Assembly: GCF_902686445.1 (NCBI RefSeq)
Contig: NC_062222.1
Span: 138,340,596 to 138,404,595, forward strand
DNA length: 64,000 bases
Origin: Sciurus carolinensis
Taxonomy: Eukaryota; Chordata; Mammalia; Rodentia; Sciuridae
Direction of reading: 5' to 3'
Shown: piece by piece, positions 49,201-64,000 of the stretch
How positions within the stretch are numbered: the stretch's first letter is position 1
Layout: every line of letters starts with the position of its first letter
Notes under the pieces: model-generated
The model's database searches: none
The model's input: the letters and a program-made list of their open reading frames with translations, nothing else
What the model was told of the DNA's origin: nothing
Translations under genes and position numbers: made by a program

Positions 49201-49884
49201 GGGGCCTGGGCAGCTCTGGGCACCTGTCTCCCCAGACAGCTGCAGCGTGGCACGCGGCCCTCCAGGGCAGGACCGGGCTCCTGCCGGCTCCACCTCACTG
49301 GGGTGCCGCTGCGGGTGGGACCCCTCTGCCCGGAGGCCCGTGCACCCCAAACAAGGTCAACGCCACTTCTCTGGGACACAGCAGCCCTCTTCCACCTGGC
49401 CCGCCCTGCCCGCTGGGGCGGGGAAGGGCCCTGGGGACTCCTGCCCTGGCGCTCCCAACGCCGAGGTCCCAGGCACAGGGACCACTGCGCCGAGTGAGGG
49501 AGGCCGCGGGCTGTTCCCCGGCTGCCCTGGGCCGGGATGCGGCCTTCCCGGCCACCGGGCTCCCGGGCAGCAGGTCCTGGCCGCCGCGCCGTGCACCACT
49601 CTCCGGTTACCGCCAGGCCGGGTTTCAGGGACCGCGACTCGGCTATTTCGGGCCAGTGGCGCCGGCCGGGATGAGGTCGCAGGGCCCGCCGCCCGCTGCC
49701 CGCCGCCCGCTCACCTGCCACCGGCGACGGCTTGCGCAGCACCAGCCACCTACTCTTCCACTGCGGGGACAAGGACAGCGTGAGCGACCGCCCGCGCGCG
49801 CCCCGCCCCGCGCCCCCACCACGCCCCGACCTTCTTGCCGTCCCGCAGCTTGACCTGGCCCTCCACCAGCGCCGCCTCGGTCAT
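22109..49884 (-). CDS. DOK7: DOK7 predicted long isoform (10 coding exons, 610 aa)
   Basis: The minus-strand join is 49884-49831, 49760-49715, 43099-42869, 41157-40957, 32699-32580, 30820-30701, 29033-28306, 24818-24776, 22723-22571 and 22245-22109. That is 1833 nt with every phase closing. It shares the PH and PTB domains and the two known docking tyrosines with the short form. It leaves exon 7 at a gtaaac donor after ..VCGGLK and adds 109 residues with YVNI, HYMGLEL and HYAQIDI motifs before a charged ..[12 protein letters not shown].. helix. I recall that DOK7 isoforms of roughly 600 residues are annotated in human, but cannot confirm this here. No AATAAA was found downstream of 22109. Confidence 0.65.
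22571..22723 (-). CDS. DOK7: DOK7 alternative downstream exon 9 (long isoform)
   Basis: It encodes (G)WLGPTAAEG...[18 protein letters not shown] and [16 protein letters not shown]. The acceptor is ctctccccag and the donor gtgggt. It is 153 nt, phase 1 on both sides, like DOK7 exons 3-6. YVNI fits the YxN class bound by GRB2-type SH2 domains, and HYMGLEL is a second tyrosine motif. Confidence 0.72.
24776..24818 (-). CDS. DOK7: DOK7 alternative downstream exon 8 (43 nt, long isoform)
   Basis: This small exon encodes [14 protein letters not shown] plus one base. The acceptor ttctctttggcctag has a CTGAC branch-point-like motif about 24 nt before the exon. The donor is gtaggc. It is 43 nt, phase 0 to phase 1, which is exactly what is needed to join the phase-0 donor in exon 7 (28306|) to exon 9. 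The peptide itself is not distinctive, so the call rests on phase and splice signals. Confidence 0.6.
26586..26690 (+). repeat. MIR SINE fragment
   Basis: 'aaatggaagaggaaactgag' then 'gctcagggaggtgcagtgac' matches the highly recognisable MIR core. Confidence 0.65.
27059..27064 (-). terminator. DOK7: DOK7 short-form poly(A) signal
   Basis: A minus-strand AATAAA lies about 1.2 kb after the canonical DOK7 stop, consistent with a 3' UTR of about 1.2 kb. This UTR contains an ID SINE at 27384-27500. Confidence 0.6.
27384..27500 (-). repeat. ID SINE in DOK7 3' UTR, sense to DOK7
   Basis: On the minus strand it reads gctgggggtgcagctcggtg, ..agaggacttgcccgacgtgc.., ..ccgggtactgcaagac and then an (aataaat)-rich tail. 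It is in the sense orientation of the predicted DOK7 3' UTR. Its tail contains aataaa words that could act as competing poly(A) signals. Confidence 0.75.
28264..29033 (-). CDS. DOK7: DOK7 exon 7 (terminal in canonical form)
   Basis: It encodes (G)[17 protein letters not shown]... through the Y397/Y407 docking sites to ...[21 protein letters not shown] and TGA at 28266-28264. It is 770 nt. A gtaaac donor lies inside it at 28305-28300. The long form would use that donor, in which case the VNPRP.. tail is intron sequence read through. Confidence 0.94.
28264..49884 (-). CDS. DOK7: DOK7 (docking protein 7), canonical form, 7 exons, 513 aa
   Basis: Dok-7 is a cytoplasmic adaptor that dimerises and activates the receptor kinase MuSK. 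It is essential for forming and maintaining neuromuscular synapses. The minus-strand join is 49884-49831, 49760-49715, 43099-42869, 41157-40957, 32699-32580, 30820-30701 and 29033-28264, 1542 nt. The PH domain covers about residues 4-109 (exons 1-3) and the PTB/IRS domain about 110-210 (exons 4-5). The Ser-rich C-terminal half contains [15 protein letters not shown] and the two MuSK-phosphorylated docking sites, here Y397 (EYQVPTSL) and Y407 (HYDTPRSL), equivalent to human Y396 and Y406. Human Dok-7 is 504 aa. The extra length is mostly a variable tail ([12 protein letters not shown]). All splice phases close and no disabling change was seen. Confidence 0.96.
29986..30530 (+). repeat. tetranucleotide tract (GGAT/GGGT)n with GAGT start
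   Basis: It begins with (gagt)n at about 29988-30006. From about 30045 to 30525 it is an array of tggatggatgggtgggtgga-like units with occasional agat and gcatggg variants. It lies in DOK7 intron 6, 170 bp from exon 6. Longer repeated blocks (…gggcagtggatggatgcatgg…) show secondary duplication. The reverse-frame '[10 protein letters not shown]' reading frames are artefacts. Confidence 0.95.
30701..30820 (-). CDS. DOK7: DOK7 exon 6
   Basis: It encodes (D)[19 protein letters not shown] and [20 protein letters not shown]. It is 120 nt, phase 1 on both sides, with acceptor ctgccatag and donor gtaagg. Confidence 0.95.
32580..32699 (-). CDS. DOK7: DOK7 exon 5
   Basis: It encodes (W)[19 protein letters not shown] then [20 protein letters not shown], the end of the PTB domain. 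It is 120 nt, phase 1 on both sides, with donor gtttgt. Confidence 0.96.
34085..34190 (+). repeat. MIR SINE
   Basis: 'agagatgaggcagctgagac' then 'ccaaagagagcgagctactt' and '..cacagtcacagtcc..' follow the MIR consensus core and 3' part. Confidence 0.7.
38520..38720 (+). repeat. ancient LTR/DNA repeat fragment
   Basis: '..ctttgcagatgtcattaagg', 'taaggatcttgagaggagat', 'catcctgggtcatccagg..cccagtgacagtgtccttgtaggagaca' is a text shared by many mammalian interspersed copies. I cannot assign the family with certainty. Confidence 0.5.
40957..41157 (-). CDS. DOK7: DOK7 exon 4
   Basis: It encodes (V)[16 protein letters not shown]...[17 protein letters not shown]...FEGGTRCGY, the first half of the PTB domain. 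It is 201 nt, phase 1 on both sides, with donor gtgagt. Confidence 0.96.
41455..41530 (+). repeat. MIR fragment
   Basis: 'catggacggggaaaccgaggctcgg' resembles the MIR core. It lies in DOK7 intron 3. Confidence 0.45.
42869..43099 (-). CDS. DOK7: DOK7 exon 3
   Basis: It encodes (D)[17 protein letters not shown]...[17 protein letters not shown]...[13 protein letters not shown], the rest of the PH domain. It is 231 nt, phase 1 on both sides, with donor gtgagt. Confidence 0.96.
44262..44342 (+). mobile_element. 5' half of an ancient hAT-type non-autonomous element
   Basis: 'tttgggctttgcaggccata' then 'aggtgtctgtctcggcgactca..agccatggac' follows the widespread mammalian element text '..ttaggctttgcgggccatacggtctctgtcgcaactactca..gcagccatagac'. 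Its partner half lies at 44874-44936. Confidence 0.5.
44874..44936 (+). mobile_element. 3' half of the same ancient element
   Basis: 'ggcatgggggctgcatccct..ttcaataaaactgtgtaca' then 'gaaacgggtggtgatggact..tggcccgg' follows '..gggcgtggctgtgttccaataaaactttatttaca..aaaacaggcggcgggccggatttggcccg..'. About 530 bp separate it from the first half. Confidence 0.55.
49715..49760 (-). CDS. DOK7: DOK7 exon 2
   Basis: It encodes [15 protein letters not shown] in the PH-domain beta strands. The acceptor is ccccgcag and the donor gtgagc. It is 46 nt and ends in phase 1. Confidence 0.95.
49831..49884 (-). CDS. DOK7: DOK7 exon 1 (coding part)
   Basis: The start codon is at 49884-49882. The exon encodes [18 protein letters not shown], identical to the remembered human N-terminus. 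The donor is gtcggg, a weak one with C at +3. It ends in phase 0. Confidence 0.95.
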
Positions 49885-50139
49885 CTTCTGTCATGGTTCC
49901 GCCGCCCGCCGCGCCCTCTCCCTGCGCCCTGGGCGCCGGAGCCCAGGGTCACTTTCAAAATAGCTCGGGAGGGCCTGGGCTGGGCCAGGAGGGCGGGCCT
50001 CGGCGCCGCGGGCGGGGCGGCCAGGGACCTGGCGGCAGGCGGCGCCCCAGCCCGCGCCCCTGCTGCCAGGTGGGAGCCTGTGGAGCCTGGGCCCGGGCGG
50101 CTTCCCCACCCTGCTGGCCACTGCCCCACAGTTCCTGCC

Positions 50140-50187
50140 TGCTGCCATGTGGCCACCTGCTGCCATGTGGCCACCTGCAGCCATCTG
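50140..50187. promoter_or_regulatory. DOK7: E-box cluster: 18-bp tandem duplication upstream of DOK7
   Basis: Two exact copies of tgctgccatgtggccacc at 18-bp spacing carry CATGTG (50146 and 50164) and CACCTG (50154 and 50172). A CATCTG follows at 50182. Five E-boxes therefore lie within 42 bp, about 260-300 bp upstream of the DOK7 ATG. CACCTG is the preferred myogenic bHLH core. Confidence 0.5.
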
Positions 50188-53179
50188 AGGCAGCCTCAAG
50201 CCCAGACTGGGGGCTTCCCTTCCAAAAGCAGGGGGGACCTGCCCAACAGAAGGGGTTGTCCGCACTCAGGGAACCTGTTCCCAATTTCAGTTTGTCTTCA
50301 GCCACTCTGGCTTCCCCTCTGGTACCTGCTCCTACCCCACCCAGGGCACCACCAGAAACTCCTGAGGGCAGATGAGCCCTGGCTGCCTTGGCCCAGGCCT
50401 CCCCACGCCCAGAGAACACTGGCCACACAGTGGCAGGGTAGGGGTGCAGGGCTCTCTGGTTCCGTCCCTCATCACTCATTGCCACACATCAGCTTCAGGC
50501 AGTGTGCACCTGGGGCAGGTGAGCGGCACCGGGACCCACTCTGCCACTTCATTGGCCCCAGTCTCCAGGTCTGGTCTCCCCCAATCCCCGTCCAAGAGCT
50601 GGGCCTGCCAAAGGCTGCCATGCCCCAACCCAGCATAGGACACGGAGAAGCCCCTGCCTTGTGAGGGCCCTGCCTGCAGCCCTGTCTCAGCGTCTGGATT
50701 TCCTGTCCTCAGCCCTACAGCCCCAGCCCAGCAGCTCTCAGGGGCTGGCCTGAGCTCTCCATGCCCACCCAGGTTCTTCTGGAGCCCAAGTTCTTTGGGG
50801 ACCTGGCAGGTCTACATCATGGGCCCCCCCCTCTATGAGACAGCCAAGGACTTCAGGAGCAGCAGGGAGCCAGGGAACAGCAGTGGAGGGGGACGCTCCC
50901 AGACAAGCAGACGCGGGTGCTGGTAGGAGTGAGGGCGAACAGTGGCCTACCACCCCGTGAGTCTTCATCTCGTCCATCCGGGTTGCAGACTGGGTTCTGT
51001 CTGCCTCACACAGGGGAGGAGAAATAGGCTCACGGCCAGCAGGGACCCGCTTCCGCCCACCCTGGAGCCGGGCTCAGCCCTGGTGTCCCCTCCCCATTGC
51101 CCCTGGGGTCTGAGAGGGCAGGTCTCGGGGGAGCATAGGGCTGGTCCTGAGCCAGCCAGAGGTCTTGCTGGGGCCTCATGCAGGGAGGGGTTGTAGGCCC
51201 AGGCAGCAGCCCTGCACCCCCATGGCCTGTGCACCCCCACTCACCAGCGCCCTCCATGGAACAGCTGCTGACCACAGAGCTCCATTCACGTTCCCTGCCC
51301 AGCAGGCCCCCAGGGGCTGGCCCAGGACAGCCGTGCAGGCCAGGTGCCAGACGGGGGCTGTAGCCACGGACACATCCGCCCTGGGCGCCTGGCACTTGCT
51401 CTTCCCAGCAGGGAGGGGCTGCATTCCCAAGCACTGGCCCTGGCCCAGGTCCAGCCACGCCTGGCCGCTGCACCTGCTGCACGCTGGCCCCCGGAACGCA
51501 GGCCCTTGGGGACAGGCGCCCCTCCCCCACTCCTGTGGCCTCGAGGGCAGCTCTGTGGCCGCCGGAGGCTGCTGCCGCGGGGGGAGAGCTCCCTTCCCCG
51601 TTGGGCCTACGCGACCCTGACTTGGCTCCTGCCCCAGTTGGCACCTCGGCTCCCAGAGCTGCCAGGGCTGTGGTGCACGTGGTGAGGCCCTCCTGCCCCT
51701 GCACAGGCTGGCCGGCCTCGGGCCTCGCGGGGGCAGAGGGCAAGCTGGAGAACTGGGTGCTTCCGGAGGGGCAGAGCCAGAAGACAGGGTCACACTGAGA
51801 CAGGATGACCGCCCAGCCCGCACGCCAGGGGGGACCCTAGAGTGGCCACCCCGCTGCTGAGCTCATGGCCACAGCGCTGCTGCTGGTCATCAGGGACAGG
51901 CACACTGCAGCCGAGACCATGTCAGGGCACTGCCGCCGGGTTGGCTCTGTGGCGTGGAGCCACGCCAGCCCCTGCACCTCCACCCCGCGCGGCCGCGCCT
52001 CCCCCTGGGCTGACGTTACCACCAGGAGCCGGGGACCACGTGTGCTCAAGGGTCTTCCACAATCACCATGGCTCCACATATGTGAGGAGGCTCGAGGGAC
52101 AGGTGGCACCGTGGGCGTCCTGGCTGACCAGGTGCCGTGCCCACTCACCCGTTCGCTTGCCCTCTGCTGCGAGATGCTGCATGAACAGGTCTGACCAGTG
52201 GGGAGTGGGCGGGCGTGATGGCTGCAAGACACCCCACGCCTTTGTCCACTCTCCACGGGTCACCTGGCAAGATGAAGGTGACCAGTGTCCCCTCACCGCA
52301 TCTGTCCGTGCTCTGGCCCCAGCACGAGTGTGAGGGTGCTGAAGGCCAGCGGGGTCCCAAGTGGGCCCTGGCCCACAGCCTGGCCCTCCGGAGGCGACAG
52401 GGAGGCGGGAGCTCCCTCCCTCCAGGGCACACGGAAAGGAGGAGCCACACCGCACCCCGACTGTGGGCCTCCAGCCCCGGAACCGTGGGAGGACACACTC
52501 CTGCTGTTTTCTGTTATGGCAACTGCCACAGCCCAGGCCTGGATGGTCCCCAAGGCCCATGTGCCGTGTCCTGGTCCCCAGCCTGTGGCACTGTTGGGAG
52601 TGGGGCGTCACTGCAGTCGCTCGGTACACACGTGGAGCATGATTCCGCCCTTTTCACTCCCCGGTGCCTCGTGCGGCCCTCCTCCCCTGCCAGGGCCTGG
52701 TTTTGCTTCAGGGGGCCCTCCTTTCGCCCTCCAGCTTCCCTGCCACCTTGGGACTCTAAGAGGTGGGGCCCAGGGGCAGGTCTCTGGGTCTCTGGGGTGG
52801 GACCCCCGCCCCTCCTCCTCCCCCGCCCGACCAGGAGGCGGGCGGCTCCCCTACACTCTGATGCACCACGTGCCCCCACAGGTCCAAAGCCAAGGGAGGC
52901 AGCTGAGCACGGCTCCCCACGGAGCCAGACACCCTCTTCTCTCCGCAGGACATTTTCCCGAGCAGCGCCAGAGCGACGACAAGCTAGCCCGCAGACGAGG
53001 CAGGCCGGTGGAGTACTGCTGCCGTGGACAGTGTGCACCAGACGTCCATGTGTGGATGTCCAATCCAGGGTCTTCAGATGGCCATGTTTGGGGCCGGCCT
53101 CCAGAGGTAGGGAGGCTGGACAAGGCCCTCAGCACAGGCCACGTGGCCTCGTGACTTCACAGGAGAGAAAGAAGAGAAC

Positions 53180-53345
53180 TGTGGCAGCTTGCCCGTCTCA
53201 CTGGGGGCCCCGTGCCAGGCTGGGATGCGGCTCTGGCCTCGCCAGCTGCTGAGCTGCTGCCATGAGCTAACAAACCTCTGTTATTCAAAAATGACCTGGT
53301 CTCAGGGAATCAGTAATAGCAACAGAAAACTGCCTAAGACAACTA
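53180..53345 (+). repeat. MaLR-type LTR 3' end, probable
   Basis: 'gagctaacaaacctctgtta' then 'ttcaaaaatgacctggtctc..agcaacagaaaactgcctaaga' follows the end of MaLR-family LTRs ('..ttaaacctctttcttta..ttacccagtctcaggtat..agcagtgtgagaacggactaa'). Confidence 0.55.
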
Positions 53346-53599
53346 TGAACAACCTTATGTAATACATGTGAAAAACGAGACAAATTCATAAAAATCACTT
53401 CCTTTAACTGGCTCAAGAAGTTCCCAGCCTGAACTGTTGGATAGTGTCATCGTCCCAGGGAGTTACCATCGTCCTGTAAAGAGAACACCAGGCAGGAGAC
53501 TGACAGTCACCCCAGGCTCAGACAGAATTGCCCAGTGGATTCTGATTAGAAAAGGAACCTCTCAAACTTATGACATGAGCCGTGGTAACAGTCACTCAA

Positions 53600-53690
53600 A
53601 GAATGTAAGATTGTAGGTCAATCTCACTCACAAAACAAAAATGCAAAATCCTGAACAAAACAAGTAAATTAAAAGTGAGCAAAAAGTGAT
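53600..53690 (+). repeat. L1 ORF2 fragment
   Basis: 'aggtcaatctcactcacaaa' then 'acaaaaatgcaaaatcctga' matches the familiar L1 ORF2 text 'accaatctcactcatgaacatagatgcaaaaatcct'. It is degenerate and not coding. Confidence 0.55.
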
Positions 53691-54039
53691 GCCTCTTGTG
53701 TCCACCAGGGTCCCAGTGAGCTGCCCATGTGGAGGGACCATCAGGGACTTCTTCACAAAGGTGTAATCAGGCAAGGCCACAAGGGACCATTTGGTGACCC
53801 TGGGTAGCCATGGAAGAGGAGTGGGCACCCCTGCCAGGCTTGAAGTCCGGCTGGTCCAGGACCCCGGAGGAGGCCCTGAGGTCTGGAGCAGCGTGGCCTT
53901 CAACAGGGACGCGGCCAGCCTGGGTGCTCATCTGCTGGAGCTACTGCCAGGACGTGTGGGCGGTGGAGGGTCTCACAGGCTTGGAGGCTGGGCTCCGGGT
54001 GCTCAGCTGGTCCCTCTGCAGTCCATGGCCTTGGCCTGC

Positions 54040-54215
54040 AGATAGCCGTCTCCTTCCTGCTTTGTCACATGGTCCCCTCCATACACATCTGTGTCCTGAT
54101 CCCCTCTTCTTAGGAGGACTCCATGGGCCTGGATCGGGACCCACACTGGTGACCTCATTTGTGTAAAGACTCCACCTCCAAATACAGTCAGAGTCGAGGC
54201 CTTGGGACAGAGACC
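54040..54215 (+). repeat. LTR-like repeat fragment
   Basis: '..cacatctgtgtcctgatccc', 'ctcttcttaggaggact..', 'ggacccacactggtgacctc', '..tgtaaagactccacctcc' and 'aaatacagtcagagtcgagg' follow a text common to old LTR/MER repeats. Confidence 0.5.
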
Positions 54216-56047
54216 CAGCTCAACCCACAACACCCGGGGGGCCCGGAAACACACCTCCAGCACATCCTCTCCTCTGACCTCCTGCTGGGCTCCCCAGAGA
54301 CCCCAAGGACACAGAAGGGCACAGAGGCCAGTGGCACTGACCCCAGGTCAGTCCGAAGCACAGCCCGCACAGGAGGCGTGGAGGGAGCCTGAGCTGAGGT
54401 GGAGGTGCCAGTCGCCTGCAGCCCCACCCGGCCACTCCAGGGCGACGCTGGCTTGACATGAGGACAACTGTGTACCAGGCACCTCAGGAGAGCAGCAGGA
54501 GCACCAGGCAGCCCAGGGGACAGACCCCGTTGCGGCGCTAGGGGCCACTCACCCTCAGCACTGCGGCTGCACCAGGACTGTGGCCAGCACGAGGCTGGGG
54601 GGTGGTCAGCAGTAGCACCTGTTCACCAGCCCAGGAGGCCCAGGCCCATGGCTGCCCCGCTGCTGCCCTCCCAGGGCCAGCACTCTCCCTCTGCTCGAAC
54701 TCTGACTTTCCAGGGCAGCGAATGTCCAGCTCGCTGAGGCCACGGCAGAGGGCAGACCTGGTCCTGTTCCCTGCCTCACTTCCTCTGCAGCCAGCTGTGG
54801 CCCCGTGGGCCCTCCAGGCAAGCGGGAGCCAAGCGCCACCTCTGGATGGCCCCCGGCACGAGTGCAGGTCAGGGCCAGCAAGCAGCTACTGCTGGACTCT
54901 GCTGTCAGAGCAGGCCAGCCTGTCTTCCTGCTCTGAACGTGGCCTGCCAAGGCAGGGCCAGCGCTGCAGTGCCTGGCAGGGCCTGGGCTCCATCGGACAT
55001 GCCAGGAGCCTCCTGAGGACCCGGGTGGCCCCAGCGAAGGCACGCAGAAGATGGCCTCCTGCATCTCGGCACCGGGGGACAGAAGCGGGCCCGGCCGAGG
55101 AGCAGGGGGCTGGTGGGCTGCAGCACAGGAAGGGCAGGGTTGGCAGAAGCCCCGAGGGGTAGGCGGACCCTGGTGGCAGCCTGGAGAGAGGCCCCCCGTC
55201 GCAGGAGGTAGGCGATGGCAGACACCAGCGGGCACTGGCCCAGGTCGAGCCTGAGCCCAGCACCGTCTGCTGCCTTCCCAGGGCTACGGGTGTGGGGCAA
55301 GACGCTGGCCTCTCCCTGGCCTCTGGTGCTGTTCCCAGGCATCTGCTGGCCTCAGCCCAGCCTTGGCCACGTGGACGCCACCCTGACTTGCTGCACCACA
55401 CCTCACGTCCTGCCCCCCCCTCACGGGGGTTTCACACCAAGGACAGACCCAGCCCACAGCCTGGTGCCTTCCCCAGCGCCCCGCCCCCTGCCCGGCCCCG
55501 ACTCGGGCCCACCTCGCCACTAGGTAAGCCTCCGTGTCCTGCCTGGCTGGAGTCAGGGGCTGGCTCCAGGAACTCTGGACCAGCAGCAGCCCACCAACCA
55601 TGACACCTGGACAGGGGCCCTTCTCCCCTGCTCCCTCAGAGGGGTCACGGCCAGGGAAAACCCAGGCAGGCTGCCACCTTAAAGCCGAAAGGCACCAGCA
55701 GTGTGTCGGTGGCCTGTCTGCTTGAGGGTCTAGCATCTCCCAGCTGGCTCAGGGCCCTGTCCCTGACCTGAGACCAGGACTTACTTTCCACGTCCTGCCC
55801 TGGAACAGCCCAGGGTGCCTGGAGCTGACCACATACCTGCCTGTGTCGGACCCTGCCGTGGGCGTGGGTGAGGCTCTGGCCCTGACCCCCGCCTGAGGTG
55901 CTGGGCCATGAGTCCACTCCTGGGGGCTGCAGGCTCCCACCTCCACTGAGGAGCCTGCTGGCCGCTGGCCAGGCCACCCCGTCTGCAGCCCCTGGCCCAG
56001 GGTGTGGTCTGGGAGGGGCTCCAGGGAGGCGGGTGCTTAGAAACGTC

Positions 56048-56053
56048 TTTATT
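56048..56053 (-). terminator. HGFAC: HGFAC poly(A) signal
   Basis: A perfect AATAAA (minus strand) starts about 41 nt after the HGFAC stop codon, giving a very short 3' UTR. Confidence 0.85.
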
Positions 56054-56094
56054 GTCAGCGAGGCAATGAGAGAGGCTGGGTGTCCCCGAGGGCT

Positions 56095-63542
<7,448 letters not shown>

Positions 63543-64000
63543 GGCTCCTCCTGAGTTGGCGTGAGGGGCTGCAGGAGGCAGAGGCAAAGCCGCCAGGACA
63601 GGTGGGGTCAAGGTCATGTGGGAATGATTAACCCTGGCTGCCTCCCATGTGCTGGGCCCTGCAGAGGGAGCCCATGTCCCCACCCCCACCCTGCTGCCAA
63701 GTCCCCTGCCTTTGCCTGGGGGCCAGCTGCCCCCACCAGACTCAGCCTGAACTGGTCCTGGACCCCACACTGTCCTTAGGCCTTGGCTTAAGGTCTCTTC
63801 CAAGAAGTCATCCCCACAGAGGCAGGTGACCATGAGAGTCCCTGGCCAGCACGGGGCCAGACCTGCATGGAGCTGGCCTCTCCTGTTGGTGAACTCGTCA
63901 TGAGAGCTGACGCTCACACTGCGCTTTGAGGCCCAGGGCTGTGGCCAGCCCCACACCGCCTGAGGGGCCTGAACACTGTCCCCACACCACAGAAGGCAGA
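63543..64000 (-). other. HGFAC: HGFAC 5' flank
   Basis: Upstream of the HGFAC start I see no other exon, no TATA box and no CpG island, consistent with a tissue-specific promoter. Confidence 0.5.
63605..63633. promoter_or_regulatory. HGFAC: HGFAC proximal promoter: nuclear-receptor repeat and HNF1-like site
   Basis: gggtcaaggtca (63605-63616) is two abutting nuclear-receptor half-sites, including a TCAAGGTCA ERR/SF-1-type element. The minus strand of 63620-63633 reads GGTTAATCATTCCC, close to the HNF1 consensus GGTTAATNATTAAC. Both lie 60-95 bp upstream of the HGFAC ATG and fit liver expression. Confidence 0.5.

Larger units (their letters stand above)
43100..49714 (-). other. DOK7: DOK7 intron 2
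   Basis: This 6.6 kb intron contains a split DNA-transposon relic (44.26-44.94 kb) and a CA/CACG-rich stretch near 45.38-45.5 kb. No extra exon was recognised. A GC- and CpG-rich zone begins at its 5' end, near 49.1 kb, and merges with the promoter island. Confidence 0.6.
49240..50100. promoter_or_regulatory. DOK7: DOK7 CpG island and promoter
   Basis: The sequence is very GC-rich with dense CpG (for example 49660-49830 and 49900-50070) and surrounds DOK7 exons 1-2. A CTATTTTGA word (minus strand, 49963-49955), about 70 bp before the ATG, resembles an imperfect MEF2 or TATA-like site. This is suggestive for a muscle gene but unproven. Confidence 0.7.
49885..56047. other. DOK7-HGFAC intergenic region
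   Basis: This runs from the DOK7 5' side to the HGFAC 3' end. It holds the DOK7 CpG island, then about 3 kb of GC-rich unique DNA with no recognisable exon, then a repeat-rich, more A/T-rich stretch at about 53.16-54.24 kb. The remainder up to the HGFAC poly(A) signal is GC-rich unique sequence. Confidence 0.6.

Noticed and set aside
53600..53690. Possible coding remnant of a reverse transcriptase
   Set aside because: Only a short degenerate L1 ORF2 fragment. No open frame of useful length.

Overview
The window is nuclear DNA from a placental mammal. It carries the conserved block LRPAP1 - DOK7 - HGFAC, which is on chromosome 4p16.3 in human. The gene bodies are typical vertebrate ones: many short exons with GT..AG introns and consistent splice phases. 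The interspersed repeats point to a rodent, most likely a squirrel (Sciuridae). Several tRNA-derived ID SINEs are present. One has the '...caccacataaaaa...tgtccatctacaact...' tail I associate with sciurid ID-derived SINEs, and there are B1/ID composite SINEs of the same style. The species itself cannot be fixed from this sequence.

Layout. 1-13493 (+): the 3' seven coding exons of LRPAP1, the RAP chaperone for LDL-receptor-family proteins. Exon 1, with the signal peptide, lies before the window. 13494-22108: the gap between the convergent LRPAP1 and DOK7 genes, holding L1, ID and B1 debris and a CpG-rich stretch. 22109-49884 (-): DOK7, the adaptor that activates MuSK at the neuromuscular junction. 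The usual seven-exon form (513 aa) ends at 28264. I also find three further downstream exons (24776-24818, 22571-22723, 22109-22245) that join in perfect phase to a donor inside exon 7. They would replace the short tail with a 109-residue tail carrying several tyrosine motifs (610 aa in total). 49885-56047: DOK7 CpG island and promoter, then intergenic DNA with L1/LTR remnants. 56095-63542 (-): complete HGFAC, 14 exons and 656 aa, the HGF activator protease. An HNF1-like site and a nuclear-receptor motif sit just upstream of its start.

Large simple repeats are a (GGAT/GGGT)n tract of about 540 bp in DOK7 intron 6 and a VNTR of about 42 copies (19/21-bp units) that fills roughly three quarters of HGFAC intron 9.

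The three genes are not an operon. Each acts separately: ER chaperoning of LDL-receptor-family proteins, postsynaptic MuSK signalling, and plasma activation of pro-HGF. I see no prokaryotic or viral gene, no CRISPR array, and no functional RNA gene. All tRNA-like signals are SINEs. Exon limits were placed by hand from splice dinucleotides, reading phase and remembered human protein sequences. All phases close, but no alignment was run.
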